Below, in pieces: positions 8,061 to 20,000 of a DNA stretch of 38,638 bases (position 1 is its first letter; each line of letters begins with the position of its first letter). Under the pieces are notes generated by a model that ran no database searches, was not told the origin of the DNA, and saw only the letters and a list, made by a program, of their open reading frames with translations. This DNA is from an uncultured Dorea sp. (lineage in GTDB: Bacteria > Bacillota > Clostridia > Lachnospirales > Lachnospiraceae), in the NCBI GenBank assembly GCA_947652615.1, contig CANTDX010000033.1, positions 1 through 38,638 of the forward strand, given 5' to 3'. The translations under genes and the position numbers were made by a program.

Positions 8061-9311
8061 ATGGATTTGACAACTTTGATCACAAACGGTATGGATACCG
8101 CCGAAGCAGCCGGGCTGCTTATGAATATCATGTGGACCATGATCGGCGCATTTCTCGTATATTTTATGCAGGCAGGATTCGCAATGTGTGAAGCGGGATT
8201 CACCCGGGCCAAGAACACGGGTAATATCCTGATGAAGAACATGATGGACTTCGTTCTTGGGAGCTTGTTCTTCTTCGTATTTGGCTTCGCTGTCATGCAC
8301 GGAACAGACTGGAACGGGATCATCGGCATCGAAGGATTCTTCAGTCCTTCTTCACTGGCGGACGCGGACGGGATGTTTAACGGGCTTCCGATCGGAGTCT
8401 TCATGATCTTCCACACCGTATTCTGTGCAACCGCGGCGACCATCGTGTCAGGCTCTATGGCGGAGCGTACGAAATTCATTGCCTATCTCGCCTACAGCGC
8501 GGCAATCAGTATCTTCATTTACCCGGTATCCGGACACTGGATCTGGGGCGGAGGCTTCCTGTCTGAGCTTGGTTTCCATGATTTCGCAGGTTCCGCAGCA
8601 GTACATATGGTCGGCGGTCTCTGTGCCCTGGTCGGCGCGAAGATCCTTGGCCCTCGTATCGGGAAATACGGCAAAGACGGCAAGGCGAGAGCCATTCCCG
8701 GACACAACCTTCCGATCGCAGCGCTTGGCGTATTCATCCTGTGGTTCTGCTGGTTCGGTTTCAACTGCGGTTCTACTACCGCCGCTGCTACCAGCCTTGG
8801 ACACATTGCCATGACAACCAACCTTGCCGCCGCTGCCGCTACGCTCCTGGCCATGATCGTTACCTGGGTTCGTTACGGCAAGCCGGATGTGTCCATGACA
8901 TTCAACGGATCTCTTGCGGGGCTTGTTGCGATCACCGCCGGATGTGATGTGGTAAATGAGTGGGAAGCTATCCTGATCGGCGCTGTTGCAGGTATCTTAG
9001 TGGTATTCTCCGTTGAATTCTTCGACCAGGTTGTCAAGATCGACGATCCTGTCGGTGCAATCAGTGTTCACGGTGTCTGCGGCGCCGCAGGTACGATCCT
9101 GACCGGTGTATTCGGAGAAGGCTGCAGCCTTGTCACTCAGTTGATCGGAGTCGGCGCAGCCGCTGCCTACGTGCTGGTGATGGCCGTCATCGTATTCACC
9201 GTCATCAACAAGACGATCGGGCTTCGCGTTACGAGGGAAGAGGAAGTTGACGGACTGGATGTCCACGAACATGGATCCTCTGCTTACGCAGATTTCAACT
9301 TTAGAATATAG
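8061..9311 (+). CDS. amt: Ammonium transporter (Amt/MEP/Rh family)
   Basis: A 416-residue channel that moves ammonium across the cytoplasmic membrane; PII (the upstream gene) plugs it when nitrogen is plentiful. About eleven hydrophobic helices are visible. Family signatures include FAMCEAGFTRAKN near the N-terminus, the pore-histidine contexts SAAVHMVGG and ISVHGVCGAAG, and FCWFGFNCGST. The start at 8061 is preferred over the earlier in-frame ATG at 8001, because GGGAGGAATTAAT precedes it and the longer form would begin inside the hairpin at 8003-8039. A terminator follows at 9319-9366. Confidence 0.94.
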   Translation: MDLTTLITNGMDTAEAAGLLMNIMWTMIGAFLVYFMQAGFAMCEAGFTRAKNTGNILMKNMMDFVLGSLFFFVFGFAVMHGTDWNGIIGIEGFFSPSSLADADGMFNGLPIGVFMIFHTVFCATAATIVSGSMAERTKFIAYLAYSAAISIFIYPVSGHWIWGGGFLSELGFHDFAGSAAVHMVGGLCALVGAKILGPRIGKYGKDGKARAIPGHNLPIAALGVFILWFCWFGFNCGSTTAAATSLGHIAMTTNLAAAAATLLAMIVTWVRYGKPDVSMTFNGSLAGLVAITAGCDVVNEWEAILIGAVAGILVVFSVEFFDQVVKIDDPVGAISVHGVCGAAGTILTGVFGEGCSLVTQLIGVGAAAAYVLVMAVIVFTVINKTIGLRVTREEEVDGLDVHEHGSSAYADFNFRI

Positions 9312-9318
9312 ATGCTCT

Positions 9319-9366
9319 GCCCCGGACAGAATGTGTGGCTTTGGTTCCGCACATTCTTACCGGGGC
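9319..9366. terminator. Hairpin between convergent amt and yyaL-like genes
   Basis: GCCCCGG and CCGGGGC close a long stem that also pairs AGAATGTG with CACATTCT. No long T-run follows on either side. Its place between two convergent genes suggests a shared terminator. Confidence 0.6.
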
Positions 9367-9371
9367 TGCGT

Positions 9372-11459
9372 CTATTCCGGCAACTCCTGCAGGTTCTTCA
9401 CCGGCGCCCTGCAAGCGCCGTCCTCACACAGATAATACATTTCCCCCTCCTGCGGTATCGGGTATTCTGCAGTAAACGGCGCACATTCTGCCAACTCTTC
9501 CTTATTGTCTTCTGTCTTGACCAGAATGCTCATTCCCCCTGCCGCCAGTTCTGCCAACTGCATCCTCAGCTCCTCTGACATCCTGCCGCTCACCGCGCAT
9601 ACCAGCTCCTTATGCGGATAGACCGCGTCTGCCATGGCAAGCAGTGCATAGCTGTATCCCGCCGGATACTCCTGTATCTCCCCGGCACAGAAGCCAAGCT
9701 GTCTTCCTGCAGCCTCCTGCCATCTGTTCTCTCCCGTCAGCAGCGCCAGGCGTTGGAGCGCCATTGCCGCCGCCGAATTGCCGGACGGAATTGCCCCGTC
9801 GTATATTTCCTTGGGACGGGCGATCAACCGGCCGGCATCCGATGCGCTGATATAATACCCGCCCGCCTCACTGTCCTCGAAAAATGCGACCATCTGCTGT
9901 GCACGGAGAATTGCATTTCCCAGATATTCTGTCTGGAAGGTCGCGCCGTACAATTCCAGCAACGCAAGCACATAGACCGCATAATCCTCCAACTGCCCCT
10001 TGTGGGCCGTCTCCCCGTCACGGTAACGCAGATAGAGCCGGTTGTCCTCTCCGGTCATGTGTGTTTCGATAAAGCGCTGCGCTCTCTTCGCCGCTTCCAG
10101 ATAACCGTCCTCCTTAAGCACCGCGCCTGCCCGTGCGAATGCAAGGATTGTCCAGGCATTCCAGGAGAGCAGGATCTTATCGTCTTTGTGCAGTTTCGTC
10201 CGTCTAAGCCGATACTCATACAGGGCCTTGAGCCAGGCCGTTTGTCCCAGGCAATCCTTCTCCCCCTCCTCTGAGTCTCTCGCCCGCTCCGTCTCACTCT
10301 TCTTCTCATTCTCCGTATACCGGATCCGGTTGGGGATGTTCTTCCCTTCAAAGTTCCCCGCTTCTGTGATTCCATATAGACGGCAGAATGCCTGTCCATC
10401 CTCCTTGCCAAGCACAGACTCTATCTCTTCCGGCGTAAATACATAGTATTTTCCTTCCACACCTTCACTGTCCGCATCCTGACCGCAGTAGAAGCCTCCC
10501 CTCTCATCTGTCAGCTCCCGGAGAATATAATCTGCCGTATGCCTTACTGTATCCGCGTATTTCTCCTTCCCGGTGAGACGGTAGATCTCCAGATATGCCA
10601 GTATCAGCAGCGCATTGTCATACAGCATTTTCTCAAAATGGGGTACAAGCCACCGCTCGTCTGTAGAATACCGTGAGAAGCCTCCGCCGATATGGTCATG
10701 GATTCCGCCCTCCGCCATTGCGTCCAGAGTCCTCTCTGCCATACGGAGCGCTTCTGAACCTTCCCCGCCTGCCCTGTACCCCTCTTCTTCCCTCGCGTAC
10801 CGCATCAGGAAGAGAAGATTGTGAGGCACCGGGAACTTCGGCGCGCTGCCGAAGCCTCCCCAGACCGGATTAAACTGCTGTGCAAAGATCTGATACGCTT
10901 TCCTAAGAATTGCATGATCCTTACGGGAAACTTTGCTGTCTCCTGGATTGGCTGCATTCCCTGTCCGATTGATTGCCGCCGTGATCTCCTCTCCCGCCCG
11001 AATCAGTTCTTCCCGCCGATTCTTCCACAGACTCAGCAGCTCTCTTAGGATATCCACAAGCCCAGGGCGCCCGTAATACCGCTCTTTGGGGAAATATGTC
11101 CCGGCGAAGAAGGGCTTCTGCTCCGGCGTCATGACGATCGTGAGCGGCCAGCCGCCGGAACCTGTTACGGCCTGACATACCGACATATATACTGCATCAA
11201 TGTCCGGCCGTTCCTCCCGGTCTACTTTGATACATATATATCCCTGATTCAAGATCTGTGCGACCGTCTCATCCTCGAAGGATTCATGCGCCATCACATG
11301 GCACCAGTGACAGGTGGAATAGCCGATACTCAGGAAGACCGGCTTGTCCTCTTCCTTTGCTCTGTGAAATGCTTCCTCACACCATGGGTACCAGTTGACT
11401 GGATTGTCTTTGTGCTGTAATAGATAGGGGGACTTCTCGGATTTTAATCTGTTTGACAT
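9372..11459 (-). CDS. YyaL/SPATA20-like protein: DUF255 thioredoxin domain plus six-hairpin domain
   Basis: The product has 695 residues, the family's normal length. The N-terminal ~170 residues form a thioredoxin-like domain with the typical opening [15 protein letters not shown] and a CHWC motif at residues 50-53, followed by DREERPDID. The rest resembles the (alpha/alpha)6 barrel of N-acylglucosamine 2-epimerases and unsaturated glucuronyl hydrolases, with [12 protein letters not shown] and a [13 protein letters not shown] segment. The biochemical role of the family is not settled; it is cytoplasmic and highly conserved. AAGGAGTAAATA precedes the ATG. It appears to be transcribed alone. 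Confidence 0.9.
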   Translation of the reverse strand: MSNRLKSEKSPYLLQHKDNPVNWYPWCEEAFHRAKEEDKPVFLSIGYSTCHWCHVMAHESFEDETVAQILNQGYICIKVDREERPDIDAVYMSVCQAVTGSGGWPLTIVMTPEQKPFFAGTYFPKERYYGRPGLVDILRELLSLWKNRREELIRAGEEITAAINRTGNAANPGDSKVSRKDHAILRKAYQIFAQQFNPVWGGFGSAPKFPVPHNLLFLMRYAREEEGYRAGGEGSEALRMAERTLDAMAEGGIHDHIGGGFSRYSTDERWLVPHFEKMLYDNALLILAYLEIYRLTGKEKYADTVRHTADYILRELTDERGGFYCGQDADSEGVEGKYYVFTPEEIESVLGKEDGQAFCRLYGITEAGNFEGKNIPNRIRYTENEKKSETERARDSEEGEKDCLGQTAWLKALYEYRLRRTKLHKDDKILLSWNAWTILAFARAGAVLKEDGYLEAAKRAQRFIETHMTGEDNRLYLRYRDGETAHKGQLEDYAVYVLALLELYGATFQTEYLGNAILRAQQMVAFFEDSEAGGYYISASDAGRLIARPKEIYDGAIPSGNSAAAMALQRLALLTGENRWQEAAGRQLGFCAGEIQEYPAGYSYALLAMADAVYPHKELVCAVSGRMSEELRMQLAELAAGGMSILVKTEDNKEELAECAPFTAEYPIPQEGEMYYLCEDGACRAPVKNLQELPE

Positions 11460-11541
11460 TATTTACTCCTTTTACTCCTTCTCCTGCAATTTTCTTATTA
11501 TGCCCTGCTCCATAGACAAATATAACCAAAAGCCTAAACTT

Positions 11542-11580
11542 AACGACAAAACCCCGGAAGCTCATCCAGCTTCCAGGGTT
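11542..11580 (-). terminator. Terminator after the HD-domain gene
   Basis: On the minus strand, AACCCTGGAAGC pairs with GCTTCCGGGGTT over a 7-base loop, followed by TTGTCGTTAAG. It ends the minus-strand transcript that includes the HD protein and perhaps also rpoC and the M24 peptidase. Confidence 0.75.
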
Positions 11581-11612
11581 CTACTGTCTCTGTCATATAT
11601 TCATATCTCGGA

Positions 11613-12182
11613 CTATAATCCCAGCACATCCGCGATCACGCCCATCTCTTCCAGCGCAACATCAATCAAATCGTCCAGACTGAGCCCGGTGAACTCGATG
11701 GACTCCATGTAATCCCGGTTCGCCCCCGCTGCGAAGCGAAGCTCGTTGAACCGCTTCATCACGGACTTATGTTTCACGCTGGCGATCTTCTTATCCGGAT
11801 AGATCTGCGCCACCGCCTTCACGAACCCACTCATAGGATCGGCCGCCAGTATCGCATACTGTATGGTCGTCTTCGCCTTCACGCCGCTCTTGGGATTGTG
11901 TGCACAGATGGCGTCAAACAAGACCTTGTCCTCGATCCCCTCTTTCTTGAGGATCTCCACCGACGTAGGGCCATGCACTCCCATATCATGCTGCCAGTCA
12001 CACTGTTCCTCATCCAGGTCATGGAGAAGACCTACGATCCCCCAGTATTCTACATCGTCCGGCGCCAACCGCTTGGCAAGCCCCTTCATGATCGCCTCCA
12101 CGGCATAAGAATGGGTAATGTAGTTCTGCCCCTTCATATATTTCATCAAGATATCATGTGCCTGTTCTCTGTTCACGGCCAA
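11613..12182 (-). CDS. HD-domain protein (HDIG-type putative phosphohydrolase)
   Basis: A 189-residue single-domain protein. The HD metal-binding signature is seen as His in YITHSYAVEAIM, then GLLHDLDEEQ with the His-Asp pair, then downstream His residues in ICAHNP. Such proteins usually hydrolyse phosphate esters of nucleotides; the substrate is unknown. The gene begins 20 bases after the M24 peptidase stop and is probably co-transcribed with it. A longer paralogue lies at 35953-36648: both share WGI(V/T)GLLHD(L/I)D and RFAAGxxR. Confidence 0.85.
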   Translation of the reverse strand: MAVNREQAHDILMKYMKGQNYITHSYAVEAIMKGLAKRLAPDDVEYWGIVGLLHDLDEEQCDWQHDMGVHGPTSVEILKKEGIEDKVLFDAICAHNPKSGVKAKTTIQYAILAADPMSGFVKAVAQIYPDKKIASVKHKSVMKRFNELRFAAGANRDYMESIEFTGLSLDDLIDVALEEMGVIADVLGL

Positions 12183-12202
12183 TATTCCTCCTTATCTGGA
12201 TC

Positions 12203-13288
12203 CTACTCTTCCGGTACTACGATCAGATCCTTCGTATAGTGGTTCAGTACCTCGCACCCGTCCTCTGTGATGATCACAAGATCTTCGATACGAACGCCGA
12301 TACCCTCGTCCGCAAGATAGATGCCCGGCTCTACGGAGAAGCACTGCCCTACCTGGATGATATCCTCATTGACAGAGGATACATCTCCGAATTCATGGTC
12401 CTCAAGACCGATAGAATGACCTGTCCTGTGTGTGAAATACTGTCCGTAGCCCTTCTCTTCGATATAATTCCTTGCAGCAAGGTCCACATCACACATCCTG
12501 TTGCCCGGCTTCGCAGCTTCGATCCCGCGCCTGTTCGCCTCTACCACAATGTCATAGATCTCTCTTGCACGGTCTGATACTTCCCCGATGAATACGGTTC
12601 TTGTCATATCGGAAGCATAATTGTCCTTGAACGCGCCGATATCAAGGATGACACAGTCGCCGCGCTTGCCCTTGGAGTCATCCGTTACGTGATGCGGATC
12701 TGCCGCACCCTTGGCGTAAGCCGTAATCGGGTCAAATGATACATCCTCGCATCCAAGCTCCTTGTAGATCTCACGGATCTTGGCATTCAGTTCCTTCTCT
12801 GTCAGTCCCTTCGCTACCCATGGGATCAATCTATCCATGGCGATATCATTGAGCCTTGAGGATTCTCTCATCAGCTCCTTCTCCTTCTCATCCTTGACCA
12901 TACGGATATAGTCGATGATCGGCGAACCGTTCACGAACTTGCTTCCGCCGCCCAATTCCTGCAGGCGGAGCAGGAATCTTGCCGGCCATGTCTTGTCGAT
13001 TCCCATTACCTTGTCCTTCTCAACGAATCTGCTTAAGATCTCAACTCCGTCCTCGATATCATCATACCATACCAGTTCTACCCCCAGATCCTTCTCCTGC
13101 GGGAATAATTTGTTGATCACCATCTTGTGATTGCCGTTGACATTGAGATACAATGCTAGAAGTCTCTCCCCCGGAGCGATCCATTTGCCCGTAAGATAGA
13201 AGATTGCAACCGGGTCCGATATGATCATCTGCGGAATCTCATGCTCTTCCATTGATTTTAATACTCTTGCTACCTTGTTCTGATCCAT
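12203..13288 (-). CDS. M24-family metallopeptidase, Xaa-Pro aminopeptidase type
   Basis: Peptidases of this type remove the N-terminal residue before proline. The N-terminal half is a creatinase-like domain. The C-terminal pita-bread half carries the five expected metal ligands: the Asp residues of LDIGAFKDNYASDMTRT, His in HRTGHSIGLEDHEF, Glu in EPGIYL and Glu in RIEDLVII. The start is set at the ATG at 13288 (361 residues); a TTG four codons earlier is possible. Only ~30 bases separate it from the rpoC stop and no terminator is seen there, so read-through from rpoC is likely. Cytoplasmic. Confidence 0.88.
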   Translation of the reverse strand: MDQNKVARVLKSMEEHEIPQMIISDPVAIFYLTGKWIAPGERLLALYLNVNGNHKMVINKLFPQEKDLGVELVWYDDIEDGVEILSRFVEKDKVMGIDKTWPARFLLRLQELGGGSKFVNGSPIIDYIRMVKDEKEKELMRESSRLNDIAMDRLIPWVAKGLTEKELNAKIREIYKELGCEDVSFDPITAYAKGAADPHHVTDDSKGKRGDCVILDIGAFKDNYASDMTRTVFIGEVSDRAREIYDIVVEANRRGIEAAKPGNRMCDVDLAARNYIEEKGYGQYFTHRTGHSIGLEDHEFGDVSSVNEDIIQVGQCFSVEPGIYLADEGIGVRIEDLVIITEDGCEVLNHYTKDLIVVPEE

Positions 13289-13319
13289 AGTTGTCCCCAA
13301 CCTTTCTTAATAATAAACT

Positions 13320-16300
13320 CTACTCTTCTACAAGCTCGACCATCTCTTCCTCTTCGGCAGCTTCCATACCGATCAGGTCAGAGCCGCCTTCCAGCTCCTC
13401 CGCGTGAACAAGATCCACTACATCTTCAAAGGCTTCATCGCCTTCCCATTCCATATCCTCTTCATCCAGCATCAGTTCATCTTCCATGCTCAGGCCGGAA
13501 TCCAGCTTGACGTCACGGTATTTCCTCATACCTGTACCGGCAGGGATATGCTTACCGATGATGACGTTCTCCTTCAGACCGATCAGCGGATCCACTTTAC
13601 CCTTGATGGCCGCCTCTGTCAGCACCTTCGTCGTCTCCTGGAAGGATGCCGCCGACAGGAAGGAATTAGTCGCAAGAGACGCCTTGGTAATACCAAGCAT
13701 GATCTGCTCGCCGGTTGCCGGCTCCTTGCCCTCCGCAAGCAGTCGGGCATTCGCATCCTCGAACTCCAGTCTGTCTACATTCGTACCAGGCAGGAATTCC
13801 GTATCTCCGGCTTCCTCCACACGGACCTTCTTAAGCATCTGGCGCACGATGACCTCGATATGCTTATCATTGATATCAACACCCTGCAGCCGGTATACAC
13901 GCTGTACCTCCTGGATCATATAATCCTGTACGGCGCGCAGTCCCTTGATTCTCAGGATATCGTGAGGATTCACACTACCCTCTGTCAGCTCGTCGCCGGC
14001 CTCTAACACTGCCCCGTCCTGAACCTTGATCCTGGAACCGTATGGGATCAGATATGCCTTGGATTCCCCGGTCTCATTGTTCGTTACGATCACTTCTCTC
14101 TTCTTCTTGGTATCGTTGATATTCGCGATACCGGCAAATTCCGTGATGATCGCAAGACCCTTAGGCTTTCTCGCCTCAAAGAGCTCCTCGACACGAGGAA
14201 GACCCTGTGTGATGTCATCACCGGCAACACCGCCTGTATGGAAGGTACGCATGGTAAGCTGAGTACCAGGCTCGCCGATAGACTGCGCCGCGATGATACC
14301 GACAGCTTCACCGACCTGTACCGGCTCGCCGGTCGCCATGTTGGCGCCGTAGCATTTCGCGCAGACGCCGTTGTGAGACTTACAGGTAAGGATGGTACGG
14401 ATCTTGATCTTCTTCAAGGTCTCTCCCTTCTCATCCACACCCTTCTTCATAATCAGCTCGGCACGCTTCGGCGTCACCATATGGTTCGCCTTCACAAGGA
14501 TATTGCCGTCCTTGTCTACGATATTCTCACACAGATAACGTCCTGTAATACGCTCCTGCAGACTCTCGATCTCTTCATTCCCGTCCACGAACGCCTTGAC
14601 ATACATGCCCGGGATCTCGCCGCCTTCATCCATACAATCTACTTCATGGATGATCAATTCCTGCGACACGTCAACCAGACGCCTGGTCAGGTATCCGGAG
14701 TCGGCGGTACGAAGAGCCGTATCGGACAGACCCTTACGCGCTCCATGGGCGGACATGAAATACTCCAATACGTCCAGACCTTCACGGAAGTTGGACTTAA
14801 TCGGCAGCTCGATGGTACGTCCTGTCGTATCCGCCATCAGTCCGCGCATACCCGCAAGCTGCTTGATCTGCTTGTCAGAACCGCGGGCCCCGGAGTCCGC
14901 CATCATGAAAATGTTATTATACTTGTCAAGTCCGGACAGCAGAGCCTCTGTCAGCGCGTCATCCGTCGCTTTCCAGGTCTCTACAACTTCCTTGTAACGC
15001 TCTTCCTCCGTGATCAGACCACGCTTGAAGTTCTTCGTGATCTTATCCACAGTATCCTGCGCCTGCTGGATCATCTCCGGCTTCTGCGGCGGTACCGTCA
15101 TATCGGAGATCGATACGGTCATGGCCGCTCTGGTCGAATACTTATAACCGATGGATTTGACTGCGTCCAGCACTTCTGCCGTAGCAGTAGAACCATGGGT
15201 ATTGATTACCTTCTCAAGGATCTGCTTCAATTGCTTCTTTCCTACGTGGAAATCAATCTCAAGCAGCAGGTCCGCACCTTCTGCTTCCCGGTCAACGAAT
15301 CCCAAATCCTGCGGGATGATCTCGTTGAAGAGGAAACGTCCGAGAGTGGACTCTATATTACCGCTCTTTACCGTACCGTCAGGCAGCTTCTTAGATACCC
15401 GGACCTTGATACGTGAATGGAGCGTGATCGCGTCATTCTCATAAGCGAGGATCGCTTCGTTGACATTCTTGAAGAACTTGCCTTCACCCTTCGCCCCGGG
15501 TCTCTCCTGGGTCAGGTAATAGATACCAAGAACCATATCCTGGGAAGGAACCGCAACCGGTCCTCCGTCGGAAGGCTTCAGCAGGTTATTCGGCGACAGC
15601 AAGAGGAACCGGCACTCCGCCTGGGCCTCTACGGATAACGGCAGATGCACCGCCATCTGATCTCCGTCGAAGTCGGCGTTGTATGCCGTACATACCAGCG
15701 GATGCAGCTTGATCGCCTTACCTTCTACCAGGATCGGCTCGAATGCCTGGATACCCAGTCTATGAAGCGTAGGAGCGCGGTTCAGCATAACCGGATGCTC
15801 CTTGATCACATCCTCCAGTACATCCCATACCTCCGGCTGCACTCTCTCTACCATCTTCTTCGCGTTCTTAATGTTGTGGGCCGTTCCGTTCTGCACCAGC
15901 TCCTTCATAACGAAAGGTTTGAACAGCTCGATCGCCATCTCCTTAGGGAGACCGCACTGGTAGATCCTAAGCTCCGGACCTACGACGATAACCGAACGTC
16001 CGGAGTAGTCCACACGTTTGCCCAGAAGGTTCTGGCGGAAACGTCCCGACTTACCCTTCAGCATATCTGACAGAGACTTAAGCGCCCGGTTACCCGGCCC
16101 TGTGACCGGACGTCCGCGGCGTCCGTTGTCGATCAGCGCGTCCACCGCTTCCTGGAGCATTCTCTTCTCATTTCTTACGATAATGTCCGGCGCGCCCAAC
16201 TCAAGCAGACGTTTCAGACGGTTATTTCTGTTAATGATCCGCCGGTACAGATCATTGAGGTCGGACGTAGCAAAACGTCCGCCGTCCAACTGCACCATAG

Positions 16301-17042
16301 GACGAAGGTCCGGCGGAATGACCGGGATCGCCGTCATGATCATCCATTCCGGCTTATTCCCCGACTCACGGAACGCCTCAACAACCTCCAGACGCTTCAC
16401 AATCCTTGCGCGCTTCTGTCCGGTTGCACCCTTCAAGCCTTCCTGCAGTTCGTGATAATCCTTATCCAGATCAATGGACTGCAAAAGCTCCTGAATGGAT
16501 TCCGCACCCATCCCTACACGGAACGCACTGCCCCACTTCTCTCTGGCCTCCTGGTACTCCTGCTCCGACAATACCTGCTTGTACTGCAGATCGGAATCTC
16601 CCTTATCCAGCACAATATAGGACGCAAAATACAGCACCTTCTCCAGTGTCCTTGGAGACAGATCCAATATCAGCCCCATACGGCTTGGAATCCCCTTGAA
16701 ATACCAGATATGCGATACCGGAGCCGCAAGGGCAATATGCCCCATACGCTCACGGCGGACACTTGATTTCGTAACTTCTACACCGCAGCGGTCGCAGACC
16801 ACGCCTTTGTAACGGATCTTCTTATACTTACCGCAGTGACATTCCCAGTCTTTGCTTGGTCCGAATATTCTCTCGCAGAACAGCCCATCCTTCTCCGGCT
16901 TCAGCGTCCGGTAGTTGATGGTCTCCGGCTTCGTAACTTCTCCCCTGGACCATTCCAGAATCTTCTCAGGCGATGCCAACCCGATTTTGATTGCATCAAA
17001 AGTCATTGGCTGATACGTTTGTTCCTTGTTGTTTTCTGGCAT
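13320..17042 (-). CDS. rpoC: DNA-directed RNA polymerase subunit beta'
   Basis: The product, 1240 residues, is the catalytic clamp subunit of RNA polymerase. It contains the N-terminal zinc-ribbon cysteines (CHCGKYKK...CDRCGVEV), the active-site [12 protein letters not shown] with Asp457, 459 and 461 holding the magnesium, and the second zinc site ([13 protein letters not shown]). The C-terminus ends in a very acidic tail. The gene follows rpoB by 14 bases on the same strand and is expressed with it. Length and layout are normal for Clostridia. Confidence 0.98.
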   Translation of the reverse strand: MPENNKEQTYQPMTFDAIKIGLASPEKILEWSRGEVTKPETINYRTLKPEKDGLFCERIFGPSKDWECHCGKYKKIRYKGVVCDRCGVEVTKSSVRRERMGHIALAAPVSHIWYFKGIPSRMGLILDLSPRTLEKVLYFASYIVLDKGDSDLQYKQVLSEQEYQEAREKWGSAFRVGMGAESIQELLQSIDLDKDYHELQEGLKGATGQKRARIVKRLEVVEAFRESGNKPEWMIMTAIPVIPPDLRPMVQLDGGRFATSDLNDLYRRIINRNNRLKRLLELGAPDIIVRNEKRMLQEAVDALIDNGRRGRPVTGPGNRALKSLSDMLKGKSGRFRQNLLGKRVDYSGRSVIVVGPELRIYQCGLPKEMAIELFKPFVMKELVQNGTAHNIKNAKKMVERVQPEVWDVLEDVIKEHPVMLNRAPTLHRLGIQAFEPILVEGKAIKLHPLVCTAYNADFDGDQMAVHLPLSVEAQAECRFLLLSPNNLLKPSDGGPVAVPSQDMVLGIYYLTQERPGAKGEGKFFKNVNEAILAYENDAITLHSRIKVRVSKKLPDGTVKSGNIESTLGRFLFNEIIPQDLGFVDREAEGADLLLEIDFHVGKKQLKQILEKVINTHGSTATAEVLDAVKSIGYKYSTRAAMTVSISDMTVPPQKPEMIQQAQDTVDKITKNFKRGLITEEERYKEVVETWKATDDALTEALLSGLDKYNNIFMMADSGARGSDKQIKQLAGMRGLMADTTGRTIELPIKSNFREGLDVLEYFMSAHGARKGLSDTALRTADSGYLTRRLVDVSQELIIHEVDCMDEGGEIPGMYVKAFVDGNEEIESLQERITGRYLCENIVDKDGNILVKANHMVTPKRAELIMKKGVDEKGETLKKIKIRTILTCKSHNGVCAKCYGANMATGEPVQVGEAVGIIAAQSIGEPGTQLTMRTFHTGGVAGDDITQGLPRVEELFEARKPKGLAIITEFAGIANINDTKKKREVIVTNNETGESKAYLIPYGSRIKVQDGAVLEAGDELTEGSVNPHDILRIKGLRAVQDYMIQEVQRVYRLQGVDINDKHIEVIVRQMLKKVRVEEAGDTEFLPGTNVDRLEFEDANARLLAEGKEPATGEQIMLGITKASLATNSFLSAASFQETTKVLTEAAIKGKVDPLIGLKENVIIGKHIPAGTGMRKYRDVKLDSGLSMEDELMLDEEDMEWEGDEAFEDVVDLVHAEELEGGSDLIGMEAAEEEEMVELVEE

Positions 17043-17056
17043 ACTGGCACCCCTTC

Positions 17057-20000
17057 CTATTCATCATCCGATAAATCATCATATCCAAAATCATCATCTT
17101 CAGGTTCATAATCCATATCAAACTCTTCCTCTTCGGGCTCTTCCTCCTCTACATCGATCAGTTCATCCCCCTGGAACTCCTGCTCTGTGTATCCATGCGC
17201 CCCAAGATCATCGTCCTGACGGTATTTTCTGTCTCCTTCGATTAATGAGCGGAAATCTGTCTCTCCCATATCCGCGGTCTCTATGATCTCAACTTCCGTA
17301 TTGTCATCGCGCAGTACGCGCACATCCAGACCAAGAGACTGCAGCTCCTTAAGCAATACCTTGAAGGACTCCGGTATACCAGGCTCCGGTATATTCTCGC
17401 CCTTAATGATCGCTTCATAGGTCTTCACACGTCCGACCACGTCATCTGACTTCACGGTCAGGATCTCCTGCAATGTATAGGATGCGCCGTATGCCTCCAG
17501 CGCCCATACCTCCATCTCTCCGAAACGCTGTCCGCCGAACTGGGCTTTACCGCCCAACGGCTGCTGCGTTACCAGAGAATACGGACCCGTGGAACGAGCA
17601 TGGATCTTGTCGTCAACCAGATGATGCAGCTTCAGATAATGCATGTGCCCGATCGTTACCGGACTGTCAAAATACTCTCCGGTACGGCCGTCTCTTAAGC
17701 GCACCTTCCCGTCTCTGGAGATCGGCACACCCTTCCAAAGCTTCCTGTGCTCCCGGTTGTCAGATAGATACTGCATAACCTCCGGCAGCAATTCTTCTCT
17801 ATGCTTCGCTTCGAACTCTTCCCAGCTTAAGTTGACATAGTCATTGGCCAGGTCAAGCGTATCCATAATATCATTCTCATCTGCACCGTCGAATACCGGC
17901 GTAGCAATATTGAAGCCTAACGCCTTGGCAGCCAGGGACAGATGGATCTCAAGCACCTGGCCGATATTCATACGCGACGGCACGCCCAGCGGGTTCAATA
18001 CGATATCCAACGGACGTCCGTTCGGCAGGAACGGCATATCCTCCACCGGAAGCACACGGGAAACAACACCCTTGTTGCCGTGACGTCCTGCCATCTTATC
18101 ACCTACAGAGATCTTCCTCTTCTGGGCAATATAGATACGGACAGCCTGGTTCACTCCCGGCGACAATTCATCCCCGTTATCCCTGGTAAATACCTTCGCA
18201 TCAACGACGATACCGTACTCACCGTGCGGTACCTTAAGGGAAGTATCCCTGACCTCGCGGGCCTTCTCGCCGAAGATCGCGCGAAGCAGCCTCTCCTCCG
18301 CCGTAAGCTCTGTCTCTCCCTTAGGAGTTACCTTGCCCACCAGGATATCACCTGCGCGAACCTCCGCACCGATACGGATGATTCCTCTCTCATCCAGATT
18401 CTTAAGGGCATCGTCGCCGACACCCGGAATATCGCGGGTAACCTCTTCCGGTCCCAGCTTCGTGTCGCGCGCTTCCGCCTCATACTCTTCTATATGAACG
18501 GATGTGTATACATCCTCCTGAACTAACCGCTCGCTTAACAGAACGGCATCCTCATAGTTGTAACCTTCCCATGTCATGAATCCGATCAACGGATTCTTGC
18601 CAAGGGCCATCTCGCCGTTCGACGTAGACGGACCGTCCGCGATCACATCGCCGGCCTCCACCTTGTCGCCCTTGAATACGATCGGCCTCTGATTGTAGCA
18701 GTTGCTCTGGTTACTTCTAAGGAACTTCGTAAGCTTATATCTTCTAAGGCTGCCGTCCTCCTGACGGATCGTGATCTCTGTAGAGGTCGCGCGCTCTACC
18801 ACGCCGCCTCTCTCCGCGATCACACACACGCCGGAGTCAACCGCCGACTTCTCTTCCATACCCGTACCTACGACCGGCGCTTCCGTCATCAGAAGCGGCA
18901 CCGCCTGACGCTGCATGTTAGATCCCATCAGCGCACGGTTCGCGTCGTCATTCTCAAGGAACGGGATCAGCGCCGTCGCGACAGAGAACACCATCTTCGG
19001 GGATACGTCCATATAATCGAACATACGTCTCTCGTACTCCTGTGTCTCCTCGCGGTAACGGCCGGATACATTCCTTCTCTTGAAATGTCCTTCCTCATCC
19101 AGCGGCTCATTGGCCTGCGCAACATGGTAATTGTCTTCCTCGTCGGCCGTCATATAGACAACTTCCTCGGTAACCACCGGGTTCGCCGGATCGTCATGAT
19201 TGATCCTGCGGTACGGCGCCTCGATAAATCCATACTGATTAATCCTTGCATAGGTTGCAAGGGAGTTGATCAGACCGATATTCGGACCTTCAGGCGTCTC
19301 GATCGGGCACATCCTTCCATAGTGGGAATAATGTACGTCACGGACCTCGAAACCTGCACGGTCTCTGGACAGACCGCCGGGACCCAGCGCGGACAGACGT
19401 CTCTTGTGGGTCAGCTCGCCAAGCGGGTTGTTCTGATCCATGAACTGTGACAGCTGGGAAGAACCAAAGAATTCCTTCACAGCCGCCGTAACCGGCTTAA
19501 TATTGATCAACGACTGCGGAGAGATCCCTTCCAAATCCTGCGTAGTCATTCTCTCGCGCACAACCCTCTCCAGTCTGGACAGACCGATCCTGTACTGGTT
19601 CTGCAAGAGCTCTCCTACAGAACGGATACGCCGATTGCCCAGGTGATCGATGTCGTCATCATTACCCAGGCCGTACTCAAGATGAATATTATAATTAATG
19701 GAAGCGATGATATCTTCCTTCGTAATATGCTTCGGGATCAGATCATGGATATCTCTGCGGATCGCATCCTTCAGTTCGTCGATATCCCCCGCTGTCTCCT
19801 CCAGGATCCCCTCAAGAACAGGATAATATACCTGCTCCGTAACCCCTACCTCTTTGGGGTCAATATCTACAATCGCACCAAGATCCACCATCATATTCGA
19901 CAGAACCTTGATATTGCGTTCTTCCTCCGGCCTCTCGATCCACACGTACGGAAGCGCCGCATTCTGAAGCCGGTCTGCCAACTCACGCGTAATCTTCGTG

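Noticed and set aside
14238..15416. A 392-codon plus-strand ORF inside rpoC, and similar long ORFs opposite rpoB
   Set aside because: They are antisense shadows of rpoBC, with composition that reflects the sense codons, no ribosome binding site and no recognisable domain.
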